Made by a program: the position numbers and the translations under genes
Shown here: piece after piece, positions 35,681 to 48,214 of the stretch
Layout: each line of letters opens with the position of its first letter
Numbering within the stretch: position 1 is the first letter of the stretch
The notes under the pieces: generated by a model
Database searches by the model: none
Told to the model about the DNA's origin: nothing
The model's input: the letters and a program-made list of their open reading frames with translations, nothing else
Source: Symbiodinium sp. CCMP2592
Taxonomy: Eukaryota > Sar > Dinophyceae > Suessiales > Symbiodiniaceae
Assembly: GCA_905221615.1 (NCBI GenBank)
Contig: CAJNDT010002891.1
Location: forward strand, 398,501-462,500
Reading direction: 5' to 3'
DNA length: 64,000 nt

Positions 35681-37133
35681 GTCGCTAAAGACTCTTGCCA
35701 GCCACTGCACCTCCACCTGCAATCAGCGCCTTCAGAAACAATTGAAATGAAAGGTCGCGGACCTGCGCGGGGCCTGTCGTGAAGCTGCTTTTCGGTCAAA
35801 GCCGCGAGAGATCGAGGCACCACTGTCTTCAGACAGTTCAGTGTGTTTCGCAGGCAGCCTTGGTGTGCTGGCTTGTCCTCTGAGCTCGCAGCTCGACTCT
35901 GAGCACACAGCCTAGCAACCAGGTGCATGAGAGCTAGAGTCCGTGTGCCTCAAGGTAAGGCTCAGGAGAAGGAGGAGGTAAAGGTTATGCTTGCAGCATT
36001 GCAGGGTGTCGCCACACTTACATCTGCGCTTGGAAAGGCGCACTTGTGCCTCGCAGGGCATTTTGGAAGTGGGCTCTTGGATTCAATTCGTCAGGATCTA
36101 TTTGCCGGAGATTCGAGATTCATCAGAAGAGACTAACGATCCTGCAAACCTGTTGCTCTTGAATTCTGTGCGTGAGGTTTCTAAACGGCTTGGCACTGTG
36201 CCAGCATGGGAAGAATCCTCCTGCAAAGTACGAAACTCGACATGCCAAGAACTGGGATGTCTGGCTTCATTTCACAGATCTGACTTCATACATGCCAAGA
36301 CCGGGTTTGTCTCGGTGCCAGCGTTCCCACATCATGATCCGCAGCAGGCACAGGCCCCATAGCAAACCATGGACCCTCGGGCTTCAACTGCGCCCGAAAG
36401 CCTGCGCAAAACAGAGCCCTCGTTTTCATGCAGCGCAACCTGTAAGCTGAAATTGCCCGGTAATCGTTTGCCGCCCTTCCAGCTCCTGACTGAAGCGATC
36501 GTACCGCTGCTTCAGAAAGTGCATTTGTCCAAACCTTAATGCCCCTAGTTGACAAGCTTCAGCCCGAAGGCGACAAAAAAAGCATGCTTCCACCCCAGAT
36601 CTTTGAAGCCTTTTGTGTTGCGAAGTCGGAAATTTGGTAGCCGGGGCAGGCTGCATTGGAAGGCCAAAGAGACGCCTTTGCGCGAGCCGAGGCTCAGTTG
36701 GATCTTCGAACTGTGATTTGAGGGCCTACAGGTTCGAGGTTTTCAGGGTTTCGGATAGGATTGGGGTTTGCGGGTGTGGGGATGCAGGGTGGGAAAAGGG
36801 TCCAGGCGATTCAGGGTCGATGGCTCAGGGTTGGAGTCATTGGTTCAGATGTGTTGGCCCAGCAGCTCTGTGGTTTGGAACCCTGGGCCTATTCGGAATG
36901 TTACTGCAGCTCAAACTTACCCATCATCGTCAATTGGACTGCTAGTTGTGGTCACTGCGCGAGATTTGCCGATGTCTGTCTGGTGCAAGGCCGATATAGT
37001 TACACTATAAAATACTTCCCAAGCTCTGTTATATTTGAAGTTGCTTTGTTTCGGGTTTGCTTTTCAGGTTCAGCGCAAGTCTACGAGTCTGTGAAGCGAA
37101 ACACAGCTTCAATGCCGCCCAGCGCCCTAAACT
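35681..37133. other. unassigned sequence
   Basis: No supported gene. The forward frame 36172-36450 has a stretch HAKNWDVWLHFTDLTSYMPR that reads like protein, but nearby frames are equally open and no splice signals frame it. Confidence 0.35.
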
Positions 37134-37445
37134 CCATGTATGTATGCATGTGCACAAATGTATGTAGGCATGTATGTGCGTAGGTAGGTATGCATGCATG
37201 GATGACCATGGGTGTATGGTGCTGTGTGTGTATATATATATATACAGAGACACATACAACACCACTGAAAATAGTGGGTTGCAAAAACGCAGGCACGACA
37301 GCCTTCTCTTCTGTAGACATATCATATATATATATATATACACATGTGCAGATATATGTGTATACATATTTCATGCATCTGTACATATTCATGCATTTAA
37401 TGTAATGCCTGCATGCATGGATGCATTCATAGACGCATGGATGGA

Positions 37446-37480
<35 letters not shown>

Positions 37481-38045
37481 ATGGATGGATGGATGGATGG
37501 ATGGATGGATGCGTGTATGTATGCACCTGTCTGTCTCTATGCCTGCATTTATGTGTGTATTTGGGTATGTAAGTGTGTATGTATCTGGGTATGTCTGCAT
37601 GTATCTGTACGTGTGCATGCGTGTATGTGTCTGTGCTTGTCAATGTGCACATGTATGTATATGTATGCATGTATGTATGTATGTATGTATGTGTGATAGT
37701 ATGTATGCAGGAAAGTATGGATTTCTGTATGTATGTCATATGTACGTGTGTACATATGCACGCATGTATGCACATATGTATGTATGTATGTATGTAAGTG
37801 CGTATGTATGTATGTGTACATTTATGTACATGTGCATGCACCTCTGTATGTAATGTATGTATGTATGCATGTATGTGTGCATGCAGGAATGCATGCGTGG
37901 ATGTATGTATCTGCCTATCTCCCTACCTACATACATATATTGCTACCTACCTGCCTATCTACCTACCTGCTTGCCTGCCTACCTACCTGCCTATCTGTCT
38001 ACCTATCTTGCCATCCATTTGTCCGTACATATTTCCCCCCCCCCC

Positions 38046-38083
<38 letters not shown>
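37134..38083 (+). repeat. cluster of tetranucleotide and dinucleotide arrays
   Basis: In order: degenerate TATG/CATG (37134-37205), TA runs (about 37230-37242 and 37326-37342), GGCT repeat (37447-37480) abutting a GGAT repeat (37480-37512), long degenerate TATG/TGTC region (37515-37900), CTAC/CTGC copies (37918-38020), a run of about 14 C (38035-38048) and a CA repeat (38049-38083). The many Cys/Tyr/Met- and His/Thr-rich ORFs on both strands are repeat translations. Confidence 0.9.
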
Positions 38084-39213
<1,130 letters not shown>

Positions 39214-39316
39214 CAGAGATAGAGACACTTAGGCGTTAGGGTGTATGTGAACACCTATTATGGGCATCATGTGCTAAAGCTACATCAGGACCAGGATTCT
39301 CAGTTTCCTTCTTCAG

Positions 39317-39658
39317 CTCGTTCTGCTTCGCTTGGGAGCTGAGGGTCGGGATCTCGACGGAGAAGAAAGTGCCCTAAGCCTTAGTGCGTCGCGCCGGAGG
39401 TACGCCAAGTTGGTCGAGAGATACAGGGGCGACTTGAATGACACCCGCCTGCTGCGCGCCACTTTGGAGCCTAGGCGGATGTTGAGAGTTCACAGTTCAC
39501 TTCTTCCAGACCTTTCAGCGAGACTTGGTGTTGCGTGGCTCGACTTGGAGCATAAGAAATGGGAAGTGGATGCATCATGCTCTGTTCTTGACGCCTCCCA
39601 TGGCTTCGTGAGCTCTGGGCGGAAGGCGGCCGCCATAGCCGTTCAAGATTCAGTTTGA
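39317..39658 (+). CDS. possible exon, unknown protein
   Basis: A pyrimidine-rich 3' splice-site-like sequence (TTTCCTTCTTCAG, ending 39316) is followed in phase by an open frame of about 113 codons that stops at 39656-39658. A donor-like GTGAGC at 39607 offers an earlier exon end. The encoded segment is rich in Arg, Leu and charged residues (e.g. RRRYAKLVERYRGDLNDTRL), and its codon positions look protein-coding. No family is recognised, and the start at 39332 would need a TTG, which argues for an internal exon. Confidence 0.3.
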   Translation, partial: LVLLRLGAEGRDLDGEESALSLSASRRRYAKLVERYRGDLNDTRLLRATLEPRRMLRVHSSLLPDLSARLGVAWLDLEHKKWEVDASCSVLDASHGFVSSGRKAAAIAVQDSV

Positions 39659-40175
39659 TCATCCAGCGACAATCCGGACCCAGATGCGAGTCGCAAGCTT
39701 GGCAACCATCAGGAGCCCCTCGGTACGAAAACCTCTCCGAACTATAGTTATCTGAAGCAGCATGAATGCAGTGAAGGAAGCTTGGACTTCCACCCGTAGC
39801 GGCAATCTCCTCGCACAGGCAAGCCATGGTTCATGTGCAGCATAAGCTTGCCGAACTGCGAGCCAAAGCTGCAACCCGACTTAAACGAGGATCTTGCCGG
39901 GGCGTACATCAAGATGCACTGTCTTGCATCTTGGCCATAACCTGGCAAACGGCAAGAACTTCAAGCCTCACAGCTGCTGTGGCCACGTCGGATTACCATC
40001 GAGTAACAGTAATGCAGGTGCTTGTAAGTCTAAGTCTTTGGCACATGATTCGGCACAGCACAGACAAGGGTAATAGTCGCTTTACCGGTGGGCAAAGCGA
40101 CCTCAATGAAGATAACCGCAGGAGTCAGAGAGGGGAGAGCACTGCACGTACCACTGGTTGATGAATACGTGATCC
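39659..40175. other. unassigned sequence
   Basis: Nothing recognised. Short frames on both strands. Confidence 0.5.
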
Positions 40176-40700
40176 GTTATATGTTCGTGTATACATCCAT
40201 CCATGCATCCATTCATTCTCCATCCATCCATCCATGCATGCCTGCCGAGTATTGTACATACGCACATCACACGCCCATATGCATACATACAAAATCCCAT
40301 ACATGTACCTACATATACATACGTCTACATACATGCACATACACATGCATGTGCACACACTCATACACATAGACTTACACTTATACTTATACATATTTAC
40401 GTATACGTATTCATATACATATTCATATACATACACATGTACTATACGCACACATAATATACAGACACACATACACATACGCCTACACATGCACACATAC
40501 ACTGATACACAATACGCACATACACACATGCACGCAAACGCGCACGCACGCGCGCACACACACACACACATACATGCATACATACATACGTACATCCATG
40601 CGTCCATGCATACACACATACATACATGCCTACGTACGTATGTACATACATATAGACTTGCGTACATACATGCATACATACAGGCATACATCCATACATA
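40176..40700 (+). repeat. degenerate (CATA)n/(CATC)n array
   Basis: CATCCATCCATG (40193-40240), CATACATA and CATATACATA variants through to about 40700, and a CACACA stretch (about 40553-40570). The motif is the reverse complement of the TATG arrays at 37.5-37.9 kb. Confidence 0.9.
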
Positions 40701-42495
40701 CAGAGTCAGACAGACAGCGATAAACAGGCGAGCAGACACACTGACTGGCACCCGCAAACCCTGGCACCCAGAGCCTCGTGTTTTCAAGGACAAGGCAGAG
40801 CTGCTGCTGGAGCAGGCAAAGCCCACCTGCCGAAAACTGGCAGGGCCTTGGGCTTCACGATGTTGCTCGGACTGGGGTGGAGTTGCGAAGGTTCTTCCGA
40901 CTTTTGGTTTTCAGACTTTGTGGGTTTTGTGCCCAGGGTCTTGTATGGTTGAAAGGGCCGCGGAGGTAAGTCTTAGTGGGGTCGCGAGTCTGGAGGCCAG
41001 GGCCCGAGGGTTGCTTTAAGTTGTTACCTTGTGATGCTACGGGTGGTCGAAGTATGTCAGGCTCATGCAGATGATGTCACTGATGGAAGCTGAGTTCCAT
41101 GACAAACCGTAAAGCTTAAGGAGTTCCGTTTCAGGCACTTGGGGTCGACTGAAGAGAGACCAAGGAACCTTACGAAGAGATAGCCATAAGTGCCATGTTG
41201 TGAACTGCGGAAGTTAAGGTTTCAACTTCCAGTCCTCAACCCTGAACCCTGCAGACTCTTTGAGCTTCGAATCCCGAACTCATAGGCAGCAAGCTTTAGA
41301 TCCACCACAAGCTGAGGCATCCGAGATCTCGCAGCCCTTCGCCTAGAGCAGGGAATGCAGATTCTCGTCAGAAGTTCAAAGCTGAGCACAGAGTTGCGGA
41401 CGTGTAGGGCCTAGGGTTCGAGGCTTGGGCCGAGGCTGTAAGATGTCATGATGTGGAGTGACCGTGTGCCCCAAATCCCTTTACTTGCCTTTCGCAGCAA
41501 ATTGGGTATGGTTTCAGCTCGGAAGACTCTGAGTCTTAGGACATTCACCCCCCTGAAGTCCAATGATTGCAATCCTCGAAACTCACATGTCTCAGGCCCG
41601 AAAGCGCTGCACTTCTAGAGGACTTGATCGATTCAGAGCCAGCTTCTGCAGCGCTGCAGAGGTCCGGTATGCAGGAGTGCACCTGGGTGCTTACTGCCAC
41701 AGCGGCGAACAGATGAGAAGTACTCCGGCTACTTGTAGTAGTGGTATCGGTACCAGTACAAGCACAACTGCCACGGGCGCTAGCACTAGCAGTAGTGTTA
41801 GTGGCTACTGGCCTGTGTGGAAGCAGCAGCAACCGTAGCTGTAGTATATTCAGAAGCAGCGGCCACAATACCGGCAGCAGCGTCAGTTCCACTGTTCATG
41901 GCCGGAGTGGCAGCAACATGACGGGGAGCAGCATCGATCACAGCAAATGCACAAGCGATAGCAATACTAAGGGGCTTATACGTTTGGCAACAGCAACCGT
42001 AATGGCGAGATTACGCCCAACACCCTCAACTTGCTGGTAAGAAGAATATAGTCGTGTAGTCATCTGCTACTATTGCCGTTTGCAAGAACGTGCTGATGCT
42101 GATCGTGGATACGCCTGCATGCTCGCATGCAGATTGGCAATTGCAACAAAGAAGTACTTCAAGTACAGAGCATCGGGAGTAACAGGATAGTGGGTGGCGA
42201 AGGACTGTGATTGCAATGCCACAACACGAGTGGTAGCAAAACGGCAATGGCGGCACCATTGCTTGCCAGTCTTACTAAAGCATTGTGTTGGCGTACATAG
42301 GCAAGTGTGTTGGAGATGTGTCTGCACGTGGGCTGCCATGAAGTAGCTACATACAAGTTGCACTCATTGAAATGTAGTCGCCAGTGACAACAGGATGCTG
42401 TTCCTGTTGTTGCTGCTAGCCCTCCAAGTTCTACTTTTGGACTGAAGATTCAGAGGTAGCTTCAGCGTCGAGGCAGACGGGCAACAGCGAGAGCC
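40701..42495. other. unassigned sequence upstream of coiled-coil gene
   Basis: No gene recognised. 41725-41800 has loose AGTAGTGG/ACTAGC repeats. An in-frame TAG shortly before 42496 supports the ATG chosen for the next gene. No spliced-leader relic was found upstream of it. Confidence 0.5.
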
Positions 42496-43746
42496 ATGGA
42501 TGTGCAGCAGACGCCGGAAGATCTGTCCCAGATGCAGCTGAGGCCCCTAGAGCAAGGCGGCAAGTGCACCAAGGATTTGCATGTTGTGCAGGCAGAGGTA
42601 ATTGTTGGGACGTCGGAACCAGAGCCGAAGCGGCCAAGACATGGACCTGAATTGAGCAGCCTCGAAGACAAGCAGCTCGAGGCCAAGAACCCTCTGCAGC
42701 GAGAGGTGCGCAGCTGTGACCCTGCTACTTTGCTGCTGAAGTTGGCCAAACTCGAGCACAAGACCGACGAGCTCGACGCCAGCTTCACATCGAAGGCACG
42801 GAGACAGCAGGAGATGGAGCAAAAACACTTTGCTCTTGAGAAGCAACTCGAAGATGAGGCTGCCACACGTAACGACATGTTCCTGGACCTCGACAACAAG
42901 CTGTCGCAGCATATCGAGCGGCACGATTGCGTCCAGGACCACATGGACATCCTTGAGCAGGTCATAGGCGGGACGGATGAAACAATTGTGGATGAGGAGA
43001 TGAGTCAGGTGCCTTTCATGCAACGCCTGAGACATCTGGAGCAGCTTGTGCAGCGGGAGTCGGTGACGCTCGAGCGATTGAACTCTCTTGAGAAGACTGC
43101 GCGTTGCCTGGGAGTTTGCAAAGAGGTTTGTCGCCAGTGTGGATGGCCTGCAGCATCACGTCGGTGTTGAAAACTTAAAAGCAGAGCAGAGCGATACATG
43201 TGGAAAGTGGACAGGCTCGAGACCGAAAAGTGTGACTTGGTTGAGCGTGTGCATCGACTGGAGCGGCAGTTCGGTCTGGCTGAAGAGGAACAGGTTGCCT
43301 CGCTAAAACACCGAATGGACTTTCTGGAGAAGGCTATGGGGGTTGGCGATTCCTTTCAGCTTGCCAGTGCCAGGGCGTCGGCAATGGTCGCCGTAAGCAC
43401 TCGCGGCGAGGCATGGGCAATCCCAGCCTTGGCTAGCAGTGTCGAGAAAGCGGATGGCACGGTCAGCCAGAAAACACCCCTCAAAGTCAGCCTGAGGGAG
43501 CGCATCGAGCTATTAGAGTCTTTTGTGGACACCTCCGCCGAGCACACGATGAACGTCGTGCAGACTTTGGGCAAGCGAGTGGACGTCTTGGAGTGCTGTA
43601 TGGCCGACAAGCTCGGCCAGGCAGCAGAGGCTGAGACCCTCAGAAATCGTCAAGACGCAGCTGCCCGTGCAAGAGCCAAGAAGGCCGAGCTGCAGCCAAG
43701 AATGCAGCCGGCTGTCAAAATGACAAGGAAAAGCCGGCACCGGTAA
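42496..43746 (+). CDS. coiled-coil repeat protein (reading frame interrupted)
   Basis: No enzymatic function is apparent; a structural or scaffold role is inferred. Translation starts at ATG 42496, after an in-frame TAG. The first 224 codons run to TGA 43168-43170. The same frame reopens and continues from 43198 to TAA 43744-43746 for 182 more. Both halves are charged, heptad-like sequence with recurring units of pattern [R/H/K]-[hydrophobic]-[D/E]-x-LE (HMDILEQVIG, QRLRHLEQLV, HRMDFLEKAM, ERIELLESFV, KRVDVLECCM), so they belong together. Between about 43095 and 43195 a different frame carries the coiled-coil-like sequence (FVASVDGLQHHVGVENLKAE). This points to two compensating frame changes, or a small unrecognised intron. 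The N-terminus has KRPRHG, which could be nuclear localising, and the C-terminus is basic. The LExxxG(D) units recall repeat proteins I associate with Symbiodiniaceae; that link is from memory. It may be a decaying copy. Confidence 0.75.
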
Positions 43747-44775
43747 GCACAATCAAGAAATTGTTAGGGGGGCTTGACCCGAATCGTGACCGTCAGGTCA
43801 TGCGTTGAGACGCGTGAGCTTTCCCGTGTTACAGCTCAGGCTTGACAGGCATTAATTTCGCTGCCTATGCCATGAGTATCGATTTCCAGACATGATTCCG
43901 CACCGGTCGCAGGCGCTGACAGATGAAAGGATCCTCGAGTGGGGTCTTGTCGAGCAGCCTATGATCCAGGAGGATGGTGTTGATAGCAACGTCTATAGAT
44001 CAGTATACGATCGTGGTAGCTTGTCAGCAGGAGCAGGAGCAGCAGGAGGAGGAGCAGTAGCTCAACGCAGTCGGTGTGTGTGTGTGTGTGTGTGTGTTTG
44101 TGTGTGCGCGCCTGTGTGCGCGTGTCGTTGGCACTTAGAGACACTTCCTTTTCGTTACCTGCACTGAATTCACGACCTACGGAACCTTCCTATTAGTGTC
44201 GTTGCTGTGGGCTTGATGTGCATCGTGTTCTCCTTTGACTTTTTGTGTAGGCTTTGACCTTAGGTTTTTTCTATATTTTCCACGTTTCCCTAACGAGCCT
44301 CTCTACACAGTAGGTCCGTAGGTATTGGCAGAAAGGCCATTCCATCAAAGCACGCACAGCCGTGGGCCCCATGTTCACTTCGAGCTCCGAACCCGGCCCG
44401 ACCCACGCATGACAGGCAGCTCGGAACAGTCTACAGCGCTATGGGTGACACGCTGCGGGCCAGCAACGCTTTGGAGGCAAGTTTCAGAAATATCCGACCT
44501 GTTGACTTGGAGTTGGCCCCGCCCGTCGTTGTGGGGGGGCATGTGATATCTGCAAGTAGCAGGTGTACGCTTGTTGTCTTTCCGTTCGCAGTCGCTGCTA
44601 TCTCGAAGAGTATTTGTTCAGGTGGTACCGCTAGGGGATGCGCAGTCCAAGCATAAGAAGGTACTATGACATGTTGCGCTGTGAGAGCTACTGCAATTTC
44701 ACTCCGAGCTGACATCAGCAGCAACGCGGACAGATATTTGTAGTAGCGTCATCGAGTCCTGGAGCTTGCGTTTCT
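43747..44775. other. unassigned sequence with a GT microsatellite
   Basis: No second gene. GGA/GCAGGA repeats lie at about 44028-44060 and a GT run at 44073-44097. AT-rich pyrimidine tracts (44220-44300) follow. Frames at 44325-44724 are short. Confidence 0.5.
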
Positions 44776-45592
<817 letters not shown>

Positions 45593-45691
45593 TCCTGCTG
45601 ATTTGCGCAAAGGCTTCCATTGTCCCTAGACCTTGGGGCTATCAGTAGTCCTCTCTTCTTCTCTTCGCTACTGGCCGAGACGTTGGCGCAG

Positions 45692-45850
45692 GAGGCCACC
45701 AGATTGACAGGCGATGAGCCAGACGCAGAGGACCTCGCAGAGCACTTAGAAGGCGTACAACGGATGATGATAGGTGCTCCAGCGTCTTCACTCGCTAAAG
45801 AAACTGTCCATCTAGATGCACGGCGGCAGTACATCCACAGTTCGAAGTCT
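45692..45850 (+). CDS. possible 53-codon internal exon, unknown protein
   Basis: A pyrimidine-rich stretch ends in GGCGCAG (45685-45691) and is followed by an open frame of exactly 53 codons before GTGAGC at 45851, so the exon would be phase 0 at both ends. The peptide is acidic and helical in character (EATRLTGDEPDAEDLAEHLE at its start). The frame stays open on both sides (45620-45886). No family is recognised. It lies 100 bp after the large trinucleotide array. Chance remains possible. Confidence 0.3.
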
Positions 45851-46352
45851 GTGAGCCTCTGGACAATCCGTGACCTGGGAAACTAACGATTCCCGGTGGC
45901 AAGCCTTGAGGAATTCTAACGCCTGAAGCTTGCATCACTTAGCTTCGAATCTTAACTGAGAGCCCAAAGCAGTCCCACAGCGAGGACCTGTGGCGCAAAG
46001 CTGTTGTGCGCAAACAGGAAGGTGATGGTCCAGCCGCAATTGCCACGCGATTGCAGGTTGAGGGAATGTCGTCGAGTAGTGTTGTGAGTGGGTGCCATGG
46101 GTTGGGCATGTCGCAATGGTGTGTGTTTCCGTGGGTTTCTGAGTTTGAGGGCATGCAAGCCCGTGCTGCCTCCATCTCAAGGCCATGCTGTTGGCCGTGC
46201 TGCAGAAGATGAGTTTCTCGAGCGATGCTGTAATGCTGGCAAAGGCCGGAGAGCGAAATTCCCCGGCACTCTGGTTCGATCCGGTTTGCATGGGATCACG
46301 AGTAGTTGGGATGCCAAATCGACTCTCGACTCCAGACATCTCTAGACACTTC
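45851..46352. other. unassigned sequence
   Basis: Three overlapping reverse frames and one forward frame (68-134 codons), none with a motif. Confidence 0.45.
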
Positions 46353-47318
46353 CTACTTTAAGATTCGCCTCCTCAAATTCGTGGTCTTGCGGAGCGATGA
46401 GTTAAGTGACCAGGCTGCTTCGAAAGTAGGGGCAGCATGCAGGCACAGCGCATTGTCACAACTTGTGGCAACGCTCTTCAGTTGAAGGTTAGTCTCGGGC
46501 AGATGCATCGCAAGCCGTCGGCGAATCGTGCAAGCAAGCAGTCGGAAGCGTGACAAACTTTCGCCGGACATCGCAGTACCCGCTATGTCTTTAGATTTCG
46601 CTGTACCTGTCGTACTCCAGGCATCGAGCAGCAATTGAGCCTTCATGTTCGTAGCCCAGTCAGCATTACTAGAGAATTCCCAGTAGCAAAAGTTAGCCGA
46701 TCCGATGGCCACTGGGCATTCAGACTTCGGTGTTTGAAATCTGTGAAAGGTCCAGCAATCACTGGCTGACTGTCGCCTGGCAGCTGAATACTACTGTCGA
46801 CCCAAGCTGCGTCCCTCTCTTTCCTTATCTGGTGCAGCCTTGCAAGCCTTCCTGTGGCACGACTCCTTGAAGTCAAACCATAGTCAAACCCATTTTCCAT
46901 GCACCAGCACCACCAAAAACAAGTGCTAAATATCAGTCCAATGAATAGCATTCGCTCGCGCTTGGCATGATCTGCAGAAGGTCGCATTTTCTCATTCGTC
47001 TGTGCACAAGCAGTTGCCAGCTATGGGAGATGTGAATTCGTGCTCAAGTGAGGCTATCTGAATGAAGGCATGGTTGCAGAAGCCATCGAGAGGCCTGGCC
47101 GGTATGCTTTCAAGTCTGCTTTCGAGAGGTTGGTTTTTCAGTATGACACAAAGATGAAAGAGAAACAGACTTCGAATGTTGTGTGTGGGGCCGTTTGGAT
47201 ATGCGTCGCCTGCTGAAGCTTTTTCTAGGGCTAGAGAACGTGGGAGTCTGCAAGAGTCGAGTACATCTCTCAATCTAGTACATGTACTGACGGCTTTCAT
47301 GACAATGGTCATGGTCAT
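46353..47318 (-). pseudogene. possible disrupted gene, unknown product
   Basis: Three reverse-strand open frames follow one another with almost no gap or overlap: 47318-46992, 46987-46643 and 46712-46353. Each has non-repetitive, protein-like translation. The middle one starts MRPSADHAKRERM, then has a hydrophobic, Trp/Cys-rich stretch of about 17 residues (LFIGLIFSTCFWWCWCM) that could span a membrane, and ends in soluble sequence. The last has a basic tail. Read together they could be one gene of about 320 codons broken by two frame changes. Each ORF alone is at chance length, and no family is recognised. Confidence 0.22.
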
Positions 47319-47344
47319 GATGGTAACGGTGGTTTACAACGACG

Positions 47345-47395
47345 ATGGTAATAGTGGTGGTGGTGGTGATGATGATGATGCTATCGATGGTTGCC
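47345..47395 (+). repeat. GGT/GAT trinucleotide patch
   Basis: Short GTGGTGGTGATGATGATGATG run, preceded by GGTCATGGTCATGATGG. Confidence 0.8.
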
Positions 47396-47469
47396 GTGAA
47401 CAACACCAGTGAGAAGAAGTTGTCTGTCTGCATCATCGTCATTCCTACATATGTCCATCGCCATCATCA

Positions 47470-48009
47470 TTGTCATCGGCACCACTATCATCACCGACAA
47501 TCACGTCTTGCTACATCGGATACCCGGCTGAGACTTCTGTGCCACCGGCTCGGAAAACAGGAGGTGCACAGCTTGAATCCGAGTGCAGCACTTTCCGCCT
47601 CGGCACCAGCACATCTGTTGGCTTCCACACCTCACGTGCTGGCAGTTTCCCTTTTACTGTCGCTCATGGCGATTGGGTTTATGTCTGGAGTGAGACGGGT
47701 GACCCTTCGTTCCACTGTGAAAGACACTGGGTTCATTCAGGCAGTAGGTGGCCGCCTGACGTTCTTCAGTTCATTCGCCCTCGCACCCTGGCGAGCTCTG
47801 AGCGCTGGATTCCTACTCGCTATCACGAGGATGGTTGTCACTTTGTGCGTCAGACTCCTCCCGGTTCTGCACGTTTGCTTCTCACATGGGGAGCGATCAA
47901 CCTGCCGGCTTCTGAAAACTGTGAGTGGTCACGAAGCCCTTCCGGAGGGGTGGCAGCTTGCACCCGGCTTGCTGCGCCGCTGTGCCGCTTTGCTTCTTCG
48001 AGACGGTGA
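47470..48009 (+). CDS. unassigned open reading frame, dual-frame region
   Basis: A 179-codon frame runs to TGA 48007-48009, and a second frame on the same strand is open from 47345 to 48214 (289 codons, the first 40 in repeat). The first has purine-first, pyrimidine-third codons and a soluble, Trp/His-rich product (e.g. HGDWVYVWSETGDPSFHCER). The second would be hydrophobic, with two or three possible membrane segments. Only one is likely real; the first is preferred on codon pattern. The combined lack of stops over 540 bp is unlikely by chance. No family is recognised. It may be part of a larger gene or a relic. Confidence 0.3.
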   Translation: MSSAPLSSPTITSCYIGYPAETSVPPARKTGGAQLESECSTFRLGTSTSVGFHTSRAGSFPFTVAHGDWVYVWSETGDPSFHCERHWVHSGSRWPPDVLQFIRPRTLASSERWIPTRYHEDGCHFVRQTPPGSARLLLTWGAINLPASENCEWSRSPSGGVAACTRLAAPLCRFASSRR

Positions 48010-48214
48010 TCTCTTGCTGTCCTTGGTCGGGGTCGGTTCAGGGTGTCGCGTTGGCTTTGCTTGTCCTTCTTGGCGGGTGTGGTGCCTCTGCCATGGTCAG
48101 CCCTCGGAGGCACTCACTGCACCCCCTCTCTGCATGGGGAAGTTCCCGTGGCGCCTGGCACCGTCCGATCGAGAGGACATGTCGTCTTATGTCTCCTTTC
48201 ACGGTTGGAGATGA

